Counted from the stretch's first letter, positions 8,137 through 15,011 are shown. The stretch is DNA of 20,135 bases from Halobacteriales archaeon SW_10_68_16 (GCA_003023485.1 PXSG01000053.1:1-20135), one strand, 5' to 3'. Program-made: numbers and translations. The notes: generated from the sequence alone by a model not told the origin.

Positions 8137-8524
8137 CCTGCTGGTCCCGGTCGCTTTCGCCTGTCCGCGCCGCATCCAGGCCGCGCGCGAGGAGCCCGGC
8201 CTGGGCGCCAGCAGTGAACCCGGCGTCGACGTTCACCACGGTCATGGCAGTACAGGACTGGAGCATCCCCGCGAGGGCGGCCTCCCCATCGCCGCCGTGG
8301 CCGTACCCCATCGAGACGGGAAGCCCGATCACGGGCACGTCGACCAGGTCCGCGACCTCCGCTGGCGTCTTGCCCGCGGCCAGTACCGCCTCGGGGACGC
8401 CACTCCGGCGCTCGCGGGCGGCGTCGAACCGTCCCGCCTCGGTCGTGGCGTACCCGCGGAGTCGTGCCTGTGCGGCCTCGGGACTCAGTTCGCCCGCAGC
8501 CACCGCCTCCAGGACGTCTCGCAT
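8129..8524 (-). pseudogene. larB: LarB (nickel-pincer cofactor synthesis) with large in-frame deletion
   Basis: The frame encodes 131 residues, whereas LarB proteins have about 250. The N-terminus (LEAVAAGELSPEAAQARLRGY, then GRFDAARERRSGVPEAVLA and GKTPAEVADL) is the normal LarB start. After residue 60 (position about 8345) it jumps directly to VDVPVIGLPVSMGYGHGGDG, which belongs to the end of the PurE/AIR-carboxylase-like domain. It then ends normally with NVDAGFTAGAQAGLLARG. LarB carboxylates and hydrolyses nicotinic acid adenine dinucleotide in the pathway for the nickel cofactor of lactate racemase-type enzymes. About half of the catalytic fold is missing, so activity is unlikely even though the frame is open. 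No larA, larC or larE lies in the window. Confidence 0.78.
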
Positions 8525-8620
8525 GGGGCCGCCTACGCGCCGGACTCACTCCTGTGTGTCGGTCCCCCGCGACCCTCAAACCCCCGTTATCACCGTCGAG
8601 AGTGCCGGGAAACGGGAAAG

Positions 8621-8628
8621 CTTTTAAG
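8621..8628 (+). promoter_or_regulatory. TATA-like box of the DUF1931 gene
   Basis: CTTTTAAG is centred about 28 bases before the ATG at 8653, the expected spacing for a leaderless haloarchaeal transcript. Confidence 0.5.
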
Positions 8629-8652
8629 CTGGCCTTGGGAACCACTGCGTGT

Positions 8653-8820
8653 ATGGCAGACCTCATCGTCAAGGCAGCCGTCAAGGAAAAGCTCGATGAC
8701 ATGAACGTCGCGTCGGACTTCTACGGGGCACTCGACGACGAAGTCGAAGAACTCCTCGAGGACGCCGCGCGACGTGCCGAGCAAAACGACCGCAAGACCG
8801 TCCAGCCCCGCGACCTTTAG
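8653..8820 (+). CDS. DUF1931 family histone-fold-like small protein
   Basis: The 55-residue protein begins MADLIVKAAVKEKLDD and ends in RKTVQPRDL, with an acidic helix (ALDDEVEELLEDAARRAE) between. This is the haloarchaeal form of DUF1931, a family with similarity to the histone fold; the end K-T-V-Q-P-R-D-L resembles the loop and start of the last histone helix. It may bind DNA or act in a protein complex, but its function is not established. A TATA-like box 28 bases upstream and the absence of other close ATGs fix the start. It is divergent from larB and convergent with rpiA. Confidence 0.85.
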   Translation: MADLIVKAAVKEKLDDMNVASDFYGALDDEVEELLEDAARRAEQNDRKTVQPRDL

Positions 8821-8838
8821 ACTCGCCTCCGGGGTGGG

Positions 8839-9522
8839 TCACGCCACCTCGTGTACGTCCACGCCCGACTCCCGACCGACGTGTATCTCGTCCGCCAGGC
8901 CCACGAACAGGCCGTGCTCGACGACGCCCGGCAGGGCTGACAGCGCTCGGGCCCGCTCTCCCGGGTCCGGAATGGCGCCGAAATCGCAGTCGAGAACGAG
9001 GTTCCCGTTGTCGGTCACCACCGGCCCGTCCTTGCGCCGTGCTGCCCGGAGTGTCGGCTCGCCGCCCTGCTCGCGGACCGCCTCGGCGACGGGTTGGCGC
9101 GCGTCCGGCAACACCTCCACCGGGACGTCGGCGTCCAGCGTCTCGGCCTCCTTGGTCGGGTCGACGACCACGAGGAAGCGGTCGGCGGCCGCGTCGACGA
9201 CCTTCTCGCGGGCGTGTGCTGCGCCGCCGCCCTTGACGAGGTGGCCGTCGGCGACCTGGTCGGCGCCGTCGATGGCGATGTCGGGCCTCGCTTCGTCCAG
9301 CGAGGTCAGCGGAATCTCCGCCTCGATGGCGCGCTCGCGGGACTGGAACGATGTCGGAATCCCCTCGATGTCCAGCCCGGCGTCGACGCGCTGGCCCAGT
9401 TCGCGGATAGCATGAGCCGCGGTTGACCCCGTCCCCAACCCGACGACTGCCCCGTCTTCGACGGCCGCCGCGGCGCTCTCGCCGGCCCGCCGTTTCGCGG
9501 CCTCCCGGTCGCTTTCGTCCAT
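8839..9522 (-). CDS. rpiA: Ribose-5-phosphate isomerase A
   Basis: RpiA interconverts ribose 5-phosphate and ribulose 5-phosphate and so supplies pentose for nucleotides. The 227-residue product has all hallmarks: the phosphate loop GLGTGSTAAH (28-37), the catalytic block AIDGADQV (83-90, with Asp85 and Asp88), and KGGGAAHAREK (97-107) with the general base Glu106 and Lys107. An in-frame extension reaches 10110 but overlaps glmM on the other strand and has no family similarity. ATG 9522 is therefore the start. The gene is divergent from the small zinc protein and glmM. Confidence 0.95.
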   Translation of the reverse strand: MDESDREAAKRRAGESAAAAVEDGAVVGLGTGSTAAHAIRELGQRVDAGLDIEGIPTSFQSRERAIEAEIPLTSLDEARPDIAIDGADQVADGHLVKGGGAAHAREKVVDAAADRFLVVVDPTKEAETLDADVPVEVLPDARQPVAEAVREQGGEPTLRAARRKDGPVVTDNGNLVLDCDFGAIPDPGERARALSALPGVVEHGLFVGLADEIHVGRESGVDVHEVA

Positions 9523-9598
9523 ACCGTCCGCCTCACTCGCCACCCGCAAAAGCCCCCCGGAACGAAAGCTTCTGGACTGTCGCGCGCCTGGCGGGGGT

Positions 9599-9670
9599 AT
9601 GTCCACGACAACCGACACTCCGGACGAGGACCAGACCTGCGAGTACTGCGGCTCACGCATCTCCGAATGA
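9599..9670 (+). CDS. Very small Cys-pair protein overlapping glmM start, possibly truncated
   Basis: The frame gives 23 residues: an acidic, Thr-rich start, then TCEYCGSRISE with a single C-x-x-C knuckle. Its TGA (9668-9670) overlaps the glmM ATG (9667-9669) as ATGA, a pattern of translational coupling. Haloarchaeal zinc-finger proteins of this kind normally continue after C-x-x-C-G with a second His/Cys pair, so this may be the remnant of a longer gene that lost its 3' part. It could also be a short leader peptide. Its position and frame argue for it, but its size makes the call weak. Confidence 0.4.
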   Translation: MSTTTDTPDEDQTCEYCGSRISE

Positions 9671-10986
9671 TGTTCGGGACGAGCGGCATCCGCGGCCCCG
9701 TCGGGGACGAGGTGACGGCCGACCTCGCGCTCTCGGTCGGGCGGGCGCTGGGCGTCGATACGGACCGCGTCGTCGTGGGACGGGACCCCCGCGAGAGCGG
9801 AGAACTCCTCGTCGACGCGCTCGCCGCGGGACTGTGCGAGTCCGGGACAGACGTGCTGGACCTGGGTGTGGCGGCGACACCCACCATCGCCCGCGGCGTG
9901 GGGTGGGCCGACGCGGACGCCGGCATCGCAGTCACCGCCTCGCACAACCCGCCGCCGGACAACGGCATCAAACTCTGGCGGCCCAGCGGCCAGGCCTACG
10001 ACGCCGACTTGCGCGAACGCATCGCCGACCGCGTTCGCGCCGATGTCGCGGACCTCGTCGCCTGGAACGAACTCGGCGAACGCGTCACCCGGGACATGCA
10101 GGAGCGCCACCGGGAGGCGCTGGTCGACGCGGTCGAGGTCGAGGGCGACCTGCAGGTGGTCGTCGACGTCGGCAACGGCGCCGGCACCGTCACGGCCGAG
10201 GCGCTGGAGGAGCTGGGCTGTGCGGTCCAGACGCTGAACGCCACGCCCGACGGAACGTTTCCGGGCCGGCCGAGCGAACCGACCGCCCAGAACTGCGAGT
10301 CACTCGCCGCCGTCGTCGGCAACACGGGCGCCGACCTGGGGGTCGCCCACGACGGCGACGCCGACCGGACGCGGGGCGTCACGGCCGACGGCGAGTTCCT
10401 CCCGGGTGACGTCCTGCTGGCCCTGTTCGGGCGCGCGGCGGCTACGAGCGGCGAGCGCGTTGCCGTCCCCGTGGATACCAGCCTGGCCGTCGAGGACGCC
10501 CTCGCTGCGGAGGGTATCGAGACGACGCGCACGCCGGTCGGGGATGTCTACGTCGCGGCGGCAGCGTCCGAGTCGGGCGTCGCCTTCGGCGGCGAACCGA
10601 GCGGCGCGTGGATCTGGCCCGGCGAGACCCTGTGTCCCGACGGCCCGCTGGCGGCCTGCAAGCTCGCCGCGCTGGCCGCAAAGCGCCCGCTCGCCGACCG
10701 CGCCGCGGAGGTCGAGACCGACCCCATCCGGCGCGCCAGCGTCGAGACTGACGAGAAGGCGGCCGTCATGGAGCGCGTTCGCGAGCGTGTCGGGGACCGC
10801 TACGAGGACGTCGCGACGCTGGACGGCGTCCGTGTCGACCTCGGGGACGCGTGGTTCCTGTTGCGGGCCAGCGGCACACAACCCCTCGTCCGCATCACGG
10901 CCGAGGCACGCGACCCCGACCGGGCGGAGGAAGCGTTCGCCGAGGCCCGGGCCGTGCTCGACGAGAGTCGAGAAACCGGGCGGTGA
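9667..10986 (+). CDS. glmM: Phosphoglucosamine mutase
   Basis: The 439-residue protein belongs to the same phosphohexomutase superfamily as the gene at 6018-7388 but is of a different type. It shows MFGTSGIRGPVGDEVT at the start, the phosphoserine loop VTASHNPP with Ser92, the Mg loop DGDADR at 229-234, the sugar loop FGGEPSGAW at 307-315, and the phosphate loop RASGTQP at 400-406. The G-E-P-S-G sugar loop is typical of archaeal GlmM. The enzyme converts glucosamine 6-phosphate to glucosamine 1-phosphate for UDP-GlcNAc and glycan synthesis. The ATGA overlap with the small upstream frame suggests coupled translation. Specificity is inferred from the motif only. Confidence 0.88.
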   Translation: MMFGTSGIRGPVGDEVTADLALSVGRALGVDTDRVVVGRDPRESGELLVDALAAGLCESGTDVLDLGVAATPTIARGVGWADADAGIAVTASHNPPPDNGIKLWRPSGQAYDADLRERIADRVRADVADLVAWNELGERVTRDMQERHREALVDAVEVEGDLQVVVDVGNGAGTVTAEALEELGCAVQTLNATPDGTFPGRPSEPTAQNCESLAAVVGNTGADLGVAHDGDADRTRGVTADGEFLPGDVLLALFGRAAATSGERVAVPVDTSLAVEDALAAEGIETTRTPVGDVYVAAAASESGVAFGGEPSGAWIWPGETLCPDGPLAACKLAALAAKRPLADRAAEVETDPIRRASVETDEKAAVMERVRERVGDRYEDVATLDGVRVDLGDAWFLLRASGTQPLVRITAEARDPDRAEEAFAEARAVLDESRETGR

Positions 10987-11037
10987 GCGCGGCCGGGCGG
11001 GAGAGAAGTGATAGTCGAGTGCCGGTACCCTGGGCGG

Positions 11038-11196
11038 CTAGCCGCGGCGGGTCGACCGGGCCTTCCGGACGTCAGCGCCGTCGCGAATCTTGTCCTCGCA
11101 CTGCGGACAGACCCGCGGCCTGTCGACCCCGTTCGGTGTGAAAACGCGTGCGTAGTCCGCCGTGACGAATGCGCCACAGTTCTGGCATTCCGGCAT
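11038..11196 (-). CDS. DUF7563 family mini zinc-ribbon protein, copy 2
   Basis: The 52-residue protein MPECQNCGAF... has two C-x-x-C pairs (Cys4, Cys7, Cys30, Cys33), a middle segment ARVFTPNGVDRPRV, and a basic tail ADVRKARSTRRG. It matches the DUF7563 pattern and shares the MPEC-x-x-CGA start and the ARVF segment with the copy at 7481-7630. The role is unknown. A TATA-like stretch on the minus strand (TAATTAAGAC, 11221-11230) is centred about 30 bases before the ATG. The gene is convergent with glmM and divergent from the SDR gene. Confidence 0.88.
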   Translation of the reverse strand: MPECQNCGAFVTADYARVFTPNGVDRPRVCPQCEDKIRDGADVRKARSTRRG

Positions 11197-11220
11197 ACAC
11201 TCAAACGATTGCGTTCACCC

Positions 11221-11230
11221 GTCTTAATTA
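11221..11230 (-). promoter_or_regulatory. TATA-like box of the second DUF7563 gene
   Basis: The minus strand reads TAATTAAGAC, centred about 30 bases before the ATG at 11196. It lies back to back with the SDR promoter. Confidence 0.45.
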
Positions 11231-11254
11231 TTTGTGATGTGGCACGAGCCGGCA

Positions 11255-11261
11255 CTTTTTA
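11255..11261 (+). promoter_or_regulatory. TATA-like box of the SDR gene
   Basis: CTTTTTA is centred about 27-28 bases before the ATG at 11286. This supports that ATG rather than the in-frame one at 11265. Confidence 0.45.
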
Positions 11262-11285
11262 CACGTGCGGCCCCCGGCCCCGGGT

Positions 11286-11993
11286 ATGCACACCGCCGTC
11301 GTCGCCGGCGTCGGCCCCGGTCTGGGTGCGTCGCTCGCGAGGCGCTTCGCCGAGGAAGGGTGCGAAGTCGGCCTGCTGGCCCGATCGGAGTCGTTCCTCA
11401 CCGACCTCGCCGATGACATCAGCGAGTCCACGCCGGGGAACGCCTTCGCCGTCCCCGCCGATGTCTCGGACCGCCGCGCCGTCGCGGACGCCTTCGAGTC
11501 GGTGCGGGAGGCCTTCGGCCCGGTCGAGATACTGGTCAACCACGCCAGCGCCGCACCCTGGTCGGGCGTCGACGTCGACCCCGCGGCCTTCGAGCGGGCC
11601 ATGGCCGTCGGACCCACGGGGAGCCTCCACTGCACGCAGGCGGCCGTCGAGGACATGCGCGCGGCCGGCGGCGGGACCGTCATCTTCACGGGCGCTACGT
11701 CGGCGGTCCGTGGCCGGGACGGCGCGCTCGCCTTTAGCGCCGCGAAGTTTGCCTGCCGCGGGATGGCCGAGTCGCTGGCCCGCGAACTCGGACCCGAGGG
11801 CATCCACGTCGCCCACGTCGTCATCGACGGGCAGATACTGACTCCCGAGATCGAGGCTGCCGACCACGACAGGGCGGACGAGGAGTTCCTCGACCCCGAC
11901 GCCATCGCGGACACGTACTGGCACCTGATCGAGCAGGACCGCTCCTCGTGGTCCCTGGAGGTCGACGTCCGCCCACACGTCGAGGACTTCTAG
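11286..11993 (+). CDS. SDR family protein with Phe in place of the catalytic Tyr
   Basis: The 235-residue protein has the Rossmann start MHTAVVAGVGPGLGASLARR (G-x-G-x-G-L-G type), ADVSD (59-63), NHAS (85-88, in place of NNAG) and GATSAV near 136. Where short-chain dehydrogenases have Y-x-x-x-K it reads F150-SAA-K154. From memory, a subgroup of SDR proteins with the G-P-G-L-G start commonly has Phe here, so this is likely a family trait and not a fresh mutation. It probably still binds NAD(P), but ordinary hydride transfer is uncertain. The TATA box 27 bases upstream selects ATG 11286. Its stop overlaps the stop of the convergent neighbour by a few bases. Confidence 0.88.
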   Translation: MHTAVVAGVGPGLGASLARRFAEEGCEVGLLARSESFLTDLADDISESTPGNAFAVPADVSDRRAVADAFESVREAFGPVEILVNHASAAPWSGVDVDPAAFERAMAVGPTGSLHCTQAAVEDMRAAGGGTVIFTGATSAVRGRDGALAFSAAKFACRGMAESLARELGPEGIHVAHVVIDGQILTPEIEAADHDRADEEFLDPDAIADTYWHLIEQDRSSWSLEVDVRPHVEDF

Positions 11994-12568
11994 AAGTCGA
12001 CCGTCAGCTCGTCGTCCTCGTCGAGTTCGAGGACGCCGTCGAAGAGGTCGCGAAACTCCACGACGGTGGTGTCGTCGTGGACGCCGGCCGCGAGGTGGAA
12101 GAGCCCCACGGCGTCGTGATCGTCGAGCAGCCCCTGGATGGCTGCGACGGCCTCGCGGACCTGTGCCTCGTCGGCGTAGTAGATCATCTCCGTCACGGAG
12201 TCGACGCTGACGCGGCGTTTGCCGTCGGTCTCCACGAGGAACTGCCGGACTTCGTCGACGATGCCGTCGAGGTCGTCGGGCGCGCTGGCGTAGCGGACCC
12301 GCTCGCTCTGCCGGCGGGTGTAGCCCCGCTCGACCGAGAGGGTGTCGAGGATGGTCGCTTTCTCGTGGTCGATGCCGTAGTGGTCGAGTTTCTGTCGGAC
12401 TTCGCGGGCGGTCGTGCGCGTGGAGACGACCAGCAGGTGGTCGGTGTCGGTCATCAGGAAGTCAGTGTCCACGCGGTCGGTCTCGGCCGTGCTCGGGTGG
12501 ACCAGCAGGATGGCCGTCCCGCCAGGGACCCGGTCCGGCGCGTTCTCGATGGCCAGCGTGTACTCCAT
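11990..12568 (-). CDS. Haloarchaeal KaiC/RecA-like protein without P-loop (DUF7090-like)
   Basis: The protein has 192 residues. The start MEYTLAIENAPDRVPGGTAI resembles the first strand of KaiC/GvpD-like ATPases, but no G-x-x-x-x-G-K-S/T follows, so ATP binding in the usual way is not expected. LLVVSTRTTAREVRQKL and RRVSVDSVTEMIYYADE resemble the second strand and the Walker B region of that fold. The end is very acidic (ELDEDDELTVDF). Such proteins are common in haloarchaea and of unknown, possibly regulatory, function. A TATA-like box (AGTTAAGCC, about 12592-12600) lies 28 bases before ATG 12568, which rules out the longer frame to 12814. It is divergent from the FMN reductase gene. Confidence 0.75.
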   Translation of the reverse strand: MEYTLAIENAPDRVPGGTAILLVHPSTAETDRVDTDFLMTDTDHLLVVSTRTTAREVRQKLDHYGIDHEKATILDTLSVERGYTRRQSERVRYASAPDDLDGIVDEVRQFLVETDGKRRVSVDSVTEMIYYADEAQVREAVAAIQGLLDDHDAVGLFHLAAGVHDDTTVVEFRDLFDGVLELDEDDELTVDF

Positions 12569-12591
12569 ATCCGGGGAAGGTGACGCCGAGC

Positions 12592-12600
12592 GGCTTAACT
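12592..12600 (-). promoter_or_regulatory. TATA-like box of the KaiC-like gene
   Basis: The minus strand reads AGTTAAGCC, centred about 28 bases before the ATG at 12568, in the divergent region shared with the FMN reductase gene. Confidence 0.4.
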
Positions 12601-12679
12601 GGCCTGATTGTTCACGTGACGGCTCCTTGCACAACGACAGCCTGCAAGGACCTTTGGTGGTGGCCCCACAACGGCGGCC

Positions 12680-13261
12680 ATGGCACCTGCACCGACCGTC
12701 GTCGGCGTCCCTGGCAGCCTCCGCGAGGAGAGTTACACCCGCGTCGCACTCGACCACGCACTCGGAGCCGCAAGCGACCGCGGCGCCGAAACGGAACTGC
12801 TCGACCTCCGGCACTTCGAGTTACCTGTCTTCGACGCGGACCACCGGGACGCCGACGACGCCGACGACCTCCAGGCCCGCGTCCGGCGGGCCGACAGCGT
12901 CCTTCTCGGGACGCCGATGTACCACGGCTCCTACTCGGCGCCGCTGAAGAACGCCCTCGACTACTGCGGGTTCGACGAGTTCGAGAACACGACCGTCGGA
13001 CTGCTCGCGGTCGCCGGCGGGAGCTTCCCCATCACCGCACTGGAGCACCTCCGCTCGGTTTGTCGGGCGCTGAACGCCTGGGTCCTGCCCTACCAGGCCG
13101 CGGTCCCGACCTCGCGCTCGCAGTTCGAGGACGGGACGTTCGTGGACGAGGACGTGGGCAACCGCGTGGCGGTTCTCGGCGAGCGGGCCGTCGAGTACGC
13201 GAACATCCAGCCCGACCCCGCCTGCTTCGAGAGCGGCGAGAACGTGGGTGCCGACGATTGA
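12680..13261 (+). CDS. NADPH-dependent FMN reductase family flavoprotein
   Basis: The 193-residue protein has a flavodoxin-like fold. The FMN phosphate loop is GSLREESYTR (12-21), the flavin-contacting block is LLGTPMYHGSYSAPLKNALDY (76-95), and LLAVAGGSFP follows. These mark the NADPH:FMN/quinone/azo reductase family. Members reduce flavins, quinones or metals in the cytosol, and the natural substrate is not clear. The length is normal and no motif is missing. It overlaps the following acyltransferase frame at its stop (TTGA), so the two may be co-transcribed. Confidence 0.9.
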   Translation: MAPAPTVVGVPGSLREESYTRVALDHALGAASDRGAETELLDLRHFELPVFDADHRDADDADDLQARVRRADSVLLGTPMYHGSYSAPLKNALDYCGFDEFENTTVGLLAVAGGSFPITALEHLRSVCRALNAWVLPYQAAVPTSRSQFEDGTFVDEDVGNRVAVLGERAVEYANIQPDPACFESGENVGADD

Positions 13262-13554
13262 CTGTCCCCGGGAGCCGCGACGCGGACCCGAACGGAGAGC
13301 CTCCGAGTCCCGCGACCGACGCCGTCGAAATCAGGAAGGTGCCGCCCAACAGGTGGTACAGGCTGGGACCCAACCCCCTGAAGATGGCCGCGACGCTGTA
13401 CGTCTGTGAGGTCTGCAAGCTCCTGCCGATCTCTGTGAAGAACGCGGTCTACCGGGGCATCGGCGACGACGTGACGCTGGCGGCACATTCCTTCGTCAAC
13501 CGGGACGTCGAGCCCGGCGAGCGGGTCGGGGGCAATCCCATCGAGACGCTCTGA
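13258..13554 (+). pseudogene. Left-handed beta-helix acyltransferase, internally deleted
   Basis: The frame downstream of the FMN reductase reads VPPNRWYRLGPNPLKMAATL, CEVCKLLPISVKNAVYRGIG, then directly DDVTLAAHSFVNRDVEPGER and GGNPIETL before TGA 13552-13554. The first part is an N-terminal membrane-near helix region, and the last part is the closing coil of a hexapeptide-repeat acyltransferase (V-N-R-D-V-x-P-G-E-x-V-G-G-N-P). The many hexapeptide coils with the catalytic His that should lie between are absent; the joint is near 13455. The frame stays open. The only start near the 5' end is TTG at 13258, overlapping the reductase stop, so the start is uncertain. I expect no enzyme activity. 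A naturally short protein is the alternative. Confidence 0.6.
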
Positions 13555-13600
13555 GTGGTGTGTCACAACCGTCATATCCGCACGGCCCATACCCTCGTCC

Positions 13601-14212
13601 GTGACACAGTGGGTCGAGAACCCCGAGGGCGGCCGCGAGCGCGGTCCCGTCGGTCTCCTCCGTGCGTGGGTCGAGGTGCTGGTCCGGCCCCGGTGGTTCT
13701 TCCGGTCGAGGGTCGCGCCCGGCGACCAGGCCCCCGGTGTGACCTTCGCCGCCGCCGTCGTGCTCGCTGCCGAGGCAACACGGGTCGGTCTCTTCGGCGG
13801 GGGCTACCCCGTCGTGGGTGGCCAGCCGACGCTGTCGGCGGTGCTGTGGGTGTCGCTGGTGACGGTGCTCGTCGCGCCCGCCGGCATCCACCTTGTCGCG
13901 GCGTTGCAGACCCTCCTCCTGATGGGGGCCGCCGACGAGCGTGCCGGCGTCAGTGAGACGGTGCAGGTCATCTGTTATGCGCTCGCTCCCTGCGTCCTCG
14001 TCGGTGTGCCAAGCGTCGCCGTCCAGGCGCTCGCGGCGGTGTGGGGCGGCGGATTGCTCGTCGTGGGGCTGGCGACGGTCCACGACCTCCCGCCGGCGCG
14101 GGCCCTCGCCGTGGCGGCCGTTCCTGGCGTGCTCGTGTTCGGGTACGGGTTCGGCGGGAATGGGGCGGTCTTCGCCGTCTTCGAGGGCGTTCGGACGGCC
14201 GGCCCGTTTTGA
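13601..14212 (+). CDS. Yip1 family integral membrane protein
   Basis: The 203-residue protein starts at GTG with a short polar region, then ALL-type amphipathic WVEVLVRPRWFF, typical of Yip1-domain proteins. About five hydrophobic segments follow (roughly residues 47-65, 78-108, 120-138, 141-160, 166-185), with VAPAGIHLVAALQTLLLM and SETVQVICYALAPC in the middle. SETVQVxxYAxAP is a strong haloarchaeal Yip1 marker. It sits in the cell membrane; its function in archaea is not known. A TATA-like CATATCC is centred about 25 bases upstream of GTG 13601. It is convergent with the gene at 14528-14917. Confidence 0.82.
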   Translation: MTQWVENPEGGRERGPVGLLRAWVEVLVRPRWFFRSRVAPGDQAPGVTFAAAVVLAAEATRVGLFGGGYPVVGGQPTLSAVLWVSLVTVLVAPAGIHLVAALQTLLLMGAADERAGVSETVQVICYALAPCVLVGVPSVAVQALAAVWGGGLLVVGLATVHDLPPARALAVAAVPGVLVFGYGFGGNGAVFAVFEGVRTAGPF

Positions 14213-14527
14213 TCACGGGAGCGACGTCCCCGCGTGCTGGGCTCGGGGGGCTCGCTGCGCTGCGCCCCTCGTCCACCGCCAGAGCAAGCTCTGGCGTACT
14301 CTCACTCGCTCCCTTCGGTCGCTCGGGAGAGTTTGCTCTCCCGGTGCTCGATCCCTCCCGGGCGCAGTCTCCACGAGCGAGCAGGATCGCCTCGCGCGGT
14401 AAGCACCGCAGCGAAGCGAGGAGCGCAGCAAGTCCCGGAGGGTGAGCCGAGCGAAGCGAGGCGAACGCAGTCGAGCGGCCGGGGCCTTTCTTGCCAGTCT
14501 TCGGAGCCGAGGTGCTACCCTTGACTC
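14213..14527. other. Structured noncoding stretch between convergent genes
   Basis: No gene is seen in these 315 bases. Two perfect hairpins stand out: GCCAGAGC-aa-GCTCTGGC (14278-14295) and CGGGAGAG-tttg-CTCTCCCG (14324-14343). The decamer GCGAAGCGAG is repeated exactly 40 bases apart (14411-14420 and 14451-14460). Its complement-like sequence CTCGCTGCGC occurs at 14251-14260, so the two halves could pair over a long distance. The open frames here are only a by-product of the GC-rich palindromes. It may be a two-way transcription end for the Yip1 and hypothetical genes, a small RNA, or a copy of a dispersed palindromic repeat. Confidence 0.6.
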
Positions 14528-14917
14528 TCACGGACGACGGAACGTGTACGAGAGCGTCTCTTCCTCGGTATCGAGTTCGACGGTGATTTTGCCGCGCTCG
14601 TGGTCGAACACCAGGCGGTCGGCCGGGCCCTTAAAAGAGTGTAGCGGCATGCCGGTGTCGACGCGGCCGTCCGGCAACACCGTGAAGTGGGTCACGCCGG
14701 GGAACGCACAGGCCAGCGACCCGTCGGAGCTCTCCTGGAAGGCACTGCCCGCGAACCGTTCCAGCTGTCCCCTGACCGACGTCCGGTCCGACAGCGGCAC
14801 GACGACACGACCGCCGTCGGTCGCCACTACCCTCCCCTCACTGACCGTTGACGCCCGGCGACTGCCGACGAGACGGGCCCGGAGGGCAGAGAGCGCCTGG
14901 CGGATCGGACGGAGCAT
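14528..14917 (-). CDS. Conserved haloarchaeal hypothetical protein
   Basis: The 129-residue protein starts MLRPIRQALSALRARLVGSR, a basic amphipathic helix. It continues with RVVVPLSDRTSVRGQLERFA, FPGVTHFTVLPDGRVDTGMP and FKGPADRLVFDHERGKITVE, and ends in YTFRRP. It has no signal peptide, no membrane segment and no catalytic motif that I recognise. I recall similar proteins in other haloarchaea next to ribosomal protein operons, but not a function. It is divergent from the tRNA-Ser/rpsM operon, with about 180 bases between the starts. Confidence 0.7.
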   Translation of the reverse strand: MLRPIRQALSALRARLVGSRRASTVSEGRVVATDGGRVVVPLSDRTSVRGQLERFAGSAFQESSDGSLACAFPGVTHFTVLPDGRVDTGMPLHSFKGPADRLVFDHERGKITVELDTEEETLSYTFRRP

Positions 14918-15003
14918 TACCCGGCGCTACGTGCTGGACGTACTTCACCTGAACGCACCATGGTATGCGAGGCACACAGGGCCACCGCCCCGGGTTCGTT
15001 GCG

Positions 15004-15011
15004 TTTAAATA
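15004..15011 (+). promoter_or_regulatory. Strong TATA box of the tRNA-Ser / rpsM operon
   Basis: TTTAAATA is the best TATA match in the window and lies 85 bases before the tRNA-Ser gene. Transcription would start near 15032, within or just after a perfect small hairpin GAGCTA-gtgg-TAGCTC (15023-15038). Confidence 0.6.

Noticed and set aside
12580..13257. N-terminal extension of the acyltransferase frame upstream of 13258
   Set aside because: It overlaps the FMN reductase in another frame and is rich in Arg and Pro, as random GC-rich frames are.
14411..14460. Possible CRISPR-like repeats (GCGAAGCGAG twice)
   Set aside because: There are only two copies of 10 bases, with no series of equal spacers and no cas genes nearby.
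13968..14531. Open frames on both strands through 14213-14527
   Set aside because: They arise from palindromic GC-rich repeats, lack family features and have no start signals.
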